From Isochrysis galbana (taxonomy: Eukaryota > Haptophyta > Isochrysidales > Isochrysidaceae): a DNA stretch of 64,000 nucleotides. Numbering within the stretch: the stretch's first letter is position 1; every line of letters starts with the position of its first letter. The notes beneath the pieces are model-generated. The model searched no databases and was not told where the DNA came from. It worked only from the letters and a program-made list of their open reading frames with translations. The DNA lies in assembly GCA_018136815.1 (NCBI GenBank), contig CM030931.1:4780148-4844147 (forward strand), given 5' to 3'. Of this stretch, positions 56,050-64,000 are shown one piece after another. The position numbers and the translations under genes were made by a program.

Positions 56050-56940
56050 CGGATCGCGGATCGCCGATCGGTGGTTATCCAATCGATATCCATTACCATT
56101 GGCCATTAGATATTTTGCTGGATATTTGGGCGAGTAGCCCGGATATAAACTGGCATATCCCAAATGCAAATGGATATTTGGGTGGATTTTACTGGATATT
56201 TTGGCCTACCCCTAAATGACAATGTAGCTGTTTATGGTCTCCGGTTGGTTGGGGTTTATGATCTCCGGCTGAGGCTCGTTCGCAGCAGCCGCGAGCCGCG
56301 AGCAAACAAAGATCGGAGAAGCGCCGGCGCTCCGCACGCTCTTAGTGCCCCGCGCGTTCGCCTTCGTGGTGGTGTGCGGCGGCTGCGGCGCAGCGGGAAC
56401 GTAGAACGTAGCTAACTAGCATGGCAGCGGTAGTAAGTCGGTTGTAGGTGGTTGTGTCGGCCTGGGCTTGCTGTAGTTGATTGAAGTCTTGCATTGCAGT
56501 TGGTGCTTTCTAGTACCCAGACACCAGATAGGCGAATGGATGGACGGTGTTTGTCACCTCTTGACATCGTCGATGCCATTGCCATTGTGCACTTTGCGCC
56601 CGTTCCGAGATCATAGAGCATAACATGTGGTTTATGATCTCCAGCTGAGGCTCATTGATAAGGAATGCCAATGAGACAAATCGCCACAAATGGCGCTCCA
56701 GTGTGGGTGGCAAAAAAAGGCAGGTGGCCCGACCGCCCAAGTTGAGGGTCAATCAAAGGCGCTTATATATCAAAAACAGACGGGAGGGGTGTGAAAAAAA
56801 AGGGGGGGGGGGGGGGGGGATGAGTGGGCTACTTTCGACACAAAAGTGCCCGACTCACCTTCGAGTTTCATTGTTTCATTCGCTCGCGGTTTCCCTTCAG
56901 GAAGGTGAGGCCTTGCGATTCAACCGCTTTGACAAGCGCG
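56050..56940. other. Intergenic, no gene seen
   Basis: 56090-56215 is AT-richer with several GGATATTT motifs. The phrase TTTATGATCTCC[G/A]GCTGAGGCTC occurs at 56248 and 56630. A G18 run is at 56801-56819. Confidence 0.35.
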
Positions 56941-56941
56941 C

Positions 56942-57900
56942 TTAGGGTGATTTTTGAGGCTTGAGCGAGGCCGTCCGCCTCGACCACAATGTGGGCGGCG
57001 ACGTCTTGGAGTGCTTCGTAGAGGGCTTTGTGTGAATGAAGAGGTGCCTTTTTTGTTGATTTTCTCGTCGATGGTCGATGGATTCTATGCGGATGCGCAC
57101 GGGGATGTCTTGGCCTAGGACGCGGATGATAGTGTGCTCTCCGTATTTGGCTTGAAATTGTTGCGCGCAATCCTCATTGACTGCTATGTGCCACGGGCCT
57201 CGCGCTGAGCGGGCCCAAAAGTCTGGCTCGGGGTCTACGCCCTCGAGTTCGAGAAGTAGCTCGACGATGGCGGCATACGCCGTCGTGTCCTGAAGGATGA
57301 TGTCTCCGGTTTGGTGGAAGGAGAGTTCGAAGGAGGCGTCGGAGTCTGTGATGTCGTTGTCTTCGTCTGAATCTTGGTCCCGTGAGGCGCGGGCGGGGGT
57401 GACCGTGGTCAGTGTTGAGCGAGTGGGGGCATTGGGTGGAGGGGTCCTGTCATTGTTGTTGTTGTCCCCACGGGGGACGTGTGCGTGTGCATTGTGTGTG
57501 TGGTGAGGTGTGCATGAAGGGGTGTCTCTGGAGCGTATGCTGTTGGCTACAGTGGGGTGTGTGTTGTGCCCATAGGGGCCGCCCGGCCGCGGGCCGCGCT
57601 GCCGGAGCAGCGCGGCCCTTGCCAGGGCGAGAGGGGCCTCTGCCATAAGGCATGCCCAATGGAGAGGTGGCTGCTGGAGCCTGACATTGATGGAAATCTG
57701 CCAGCAGCCTGCTGCTCCCCATGGGGGAGTCCAGCATGGCTGCCATGAGTGGTGTGGCCGGGGCCACGGGCCGTGCGGCGCGACCGGAGTCGCACACACC
57801 TGTTCGGCCTCTGTGTGCGGACGCGGCCGCTTCATCAGCGGCTGCTCCATGGGCGCTGGGGGGGCGCCCTCGGTGGGGGGCCCGAAGGAGAGGGGAGTCG
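56942..57900 (-). CDS. Retroelement-type ORF, uncertain
   Basis: A minus-strand open frame of ~320 codons. The N-terminal half is Pro/Arg/His-rich low complexity. The C-terminal half looks folded: ASFELSFHQTGDIILQDTTA, IVELLLELEGVDPEPDFW, then WHIAVNEDCAQQFQAKYGEH and VLGQDIPVRIRIESIDHRR. The last part has the strand-helix pattern of RNA-binding ORF1/gag-like proteins of LINEs, and it is near other LINE debris. The 5' end of the frame runs through a family A hairpin (57922-57941), so the real start must be downstream of that. Not certain to be expressed. Confidence 0.4.
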
Positions 57901-57921
57901 CGTCGGCCCGCGCTCCATCGC

Positions 57922-57941
57922 GTCTAAGTATAAACTTAGTT
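57922..57941 (+). repeat. Isolated family A hairpin
   Basis: GTCTAAGT-ATAA-ACTTAGTT, followed by G as in all other copies. The upstream sequence only loosely resembles family A. Confidence 0.55.
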
Positions 57942-57974
57942 GATTTTCTCAACCCCGAGATGGTCATTTTCTTA

Positions 57975-58587
57975 CCTTAACAAAAATCCTGTTTGACCGC
58001 CATATTTTTTCGGGTGTGAGGTGTGAACCACGCGATGGCTTCTATGGTTTCAAATATTTGTCGGGTGGAGGGGCATCTTGCTATGTGTGTGTGTGTGGAG
58101 TGCTTTCGCGGTGTGCTTGTGTCTTCCGCATAGCTGCACGTTTTCGATGTCGCCGCGGCGAAACGCGAAACGGTTGCGTGTGCCTAGTCTTCTATGTGTG
58201 ATGTGCGGGCCCCTATGTAGCGCACAAGGGGTGGGCCGCAAGGCAGGGTAGGAGGGGGAAAGTTAAGGGAGAAAGGGCGTGGCGTCAAGGTAGTGGGAGT
58301 CGCCCAGAGCCACGTGCGCGAACTTTTAGAAGATTTTTTTCTATATGTGATGTGTTCAAAATGGAGTCATTAATACTTTTTAATTCAACGAGCAAGCCGC
58401 CCACCAAAATTTCCAACAAGTCACCCAAGTGGTACAAGCAACGTGCACGCTCAGATAAGTTCCCTCAAACCATTCGCAAGGAACACTCATTGGTGGCCCA
58501 TTCTGCGTGCCACCTTGCTCAATGAAAATGGATTGCATGGGTGCGCGTGGGTTCCAACAAGGATTTGAGCTCCACACGTGTAGGCTC
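57975..58587. other. Intergenic, no gene seen
   Basis: Starts with ATCCTGTTTGACCGCCAT, a motif shared with 14565 (reverse of the GGCGGTCAAACAGG seen in LINE debris). Contains (GT)n near 58085. 3' flank of the ISWI-fusion gene. Confidence 0.35.

Positions 58588-64000
<5,413 letters not shown>

Overview
The window is nuclear DNA from a microbial eukaryote. Genes are broken by short GT-AG introns (about 70-330 bp) and encode cohesin, ISWI, BET, centrin-like and FHA/WWE proteins. The sequence is GC-rich, with long G/C tracts, microsatellites, LINE debris and DNA transposons. An organelle-type EngB GTPase and an ArgJ enzyme fit an alga (haptophyte- or stramenopile-like), but the lineage cannot be fixed from sequence alone.

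Layout. 0.2-4.4 kb: STAG/SCC3 cohesin subunit (+). 5.3-6.1 kb: repeats. 6.9-10.7 kb: four-exon gene (-) joining FHA, WWE, a PNKP-type phosphatase domain that has lost its catalytic residues, a P-loop kinase and a complete aldo-keto reductase. 11.5-14.7 kb: repeats, broken ORFs and a small acidic gene. 15.0-16.2 kb: nucleoside-hydrolase-like protein (+). 17.7-18.6 kb: crotonase (-). 19.0-20.5 kb: Harbinger transposase with a spliced intron (+). 21.7-22.3 kb: three-exon acidic protein (-). 22.8-23.8 kb: an ORF split by an insertion with a 14-bp target duplication. 25.6-29.1 kb: GOLD-SAM protein (+). 31.1-31.8 kb: four-exon centrin/calmodulin-like gene (-). 33-36.6 kb: tandem repeat, LINE 3' half and other repeats. 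36.9-38.4 kb: ArgJ (-). 39.9-42.0 kb: BET bromodomain protein (+). 42.6-44.3 kb: repeats. 44.8-47.2 kb: coiled-coil/Ig-like/PH-like protein (-). 47.9-51.5 kb: frameshifted pogo/jerky-type transposase (-) and a divergent unknown two-exon gene (+). 52.5 kb: very long (CT)n tract. 53.4-55.1 kb: PPR-EngB fusion (+). 55-58 kb: LINE remnants. 58.6-64.0 kb: 3' part of an ISWI-type remodeller (-), spliced in frame to RCC1 repeats, PHD fingers, a homeodomain-like segment and two TPR arrays. It runs off the window end.

The most notable content is three unusual domain fusions. One is a DNA-end-repair protein carrying an aldo-keto reductase. The second is an ISWI ATPase whose usual HAND-SANT-SLIDE tail is replaced by RCC1-PHD-TPR. 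The third is an organellar ribosome-assembly GTPase fused to a PPR region. There is no operon logic; neighbouring genes appear functionally unrelated. Several dispersed repeat families recur, one ending in a conserved hairpin. Exon coordinates given here were checked for frame continuity by hand, not by transcripts.
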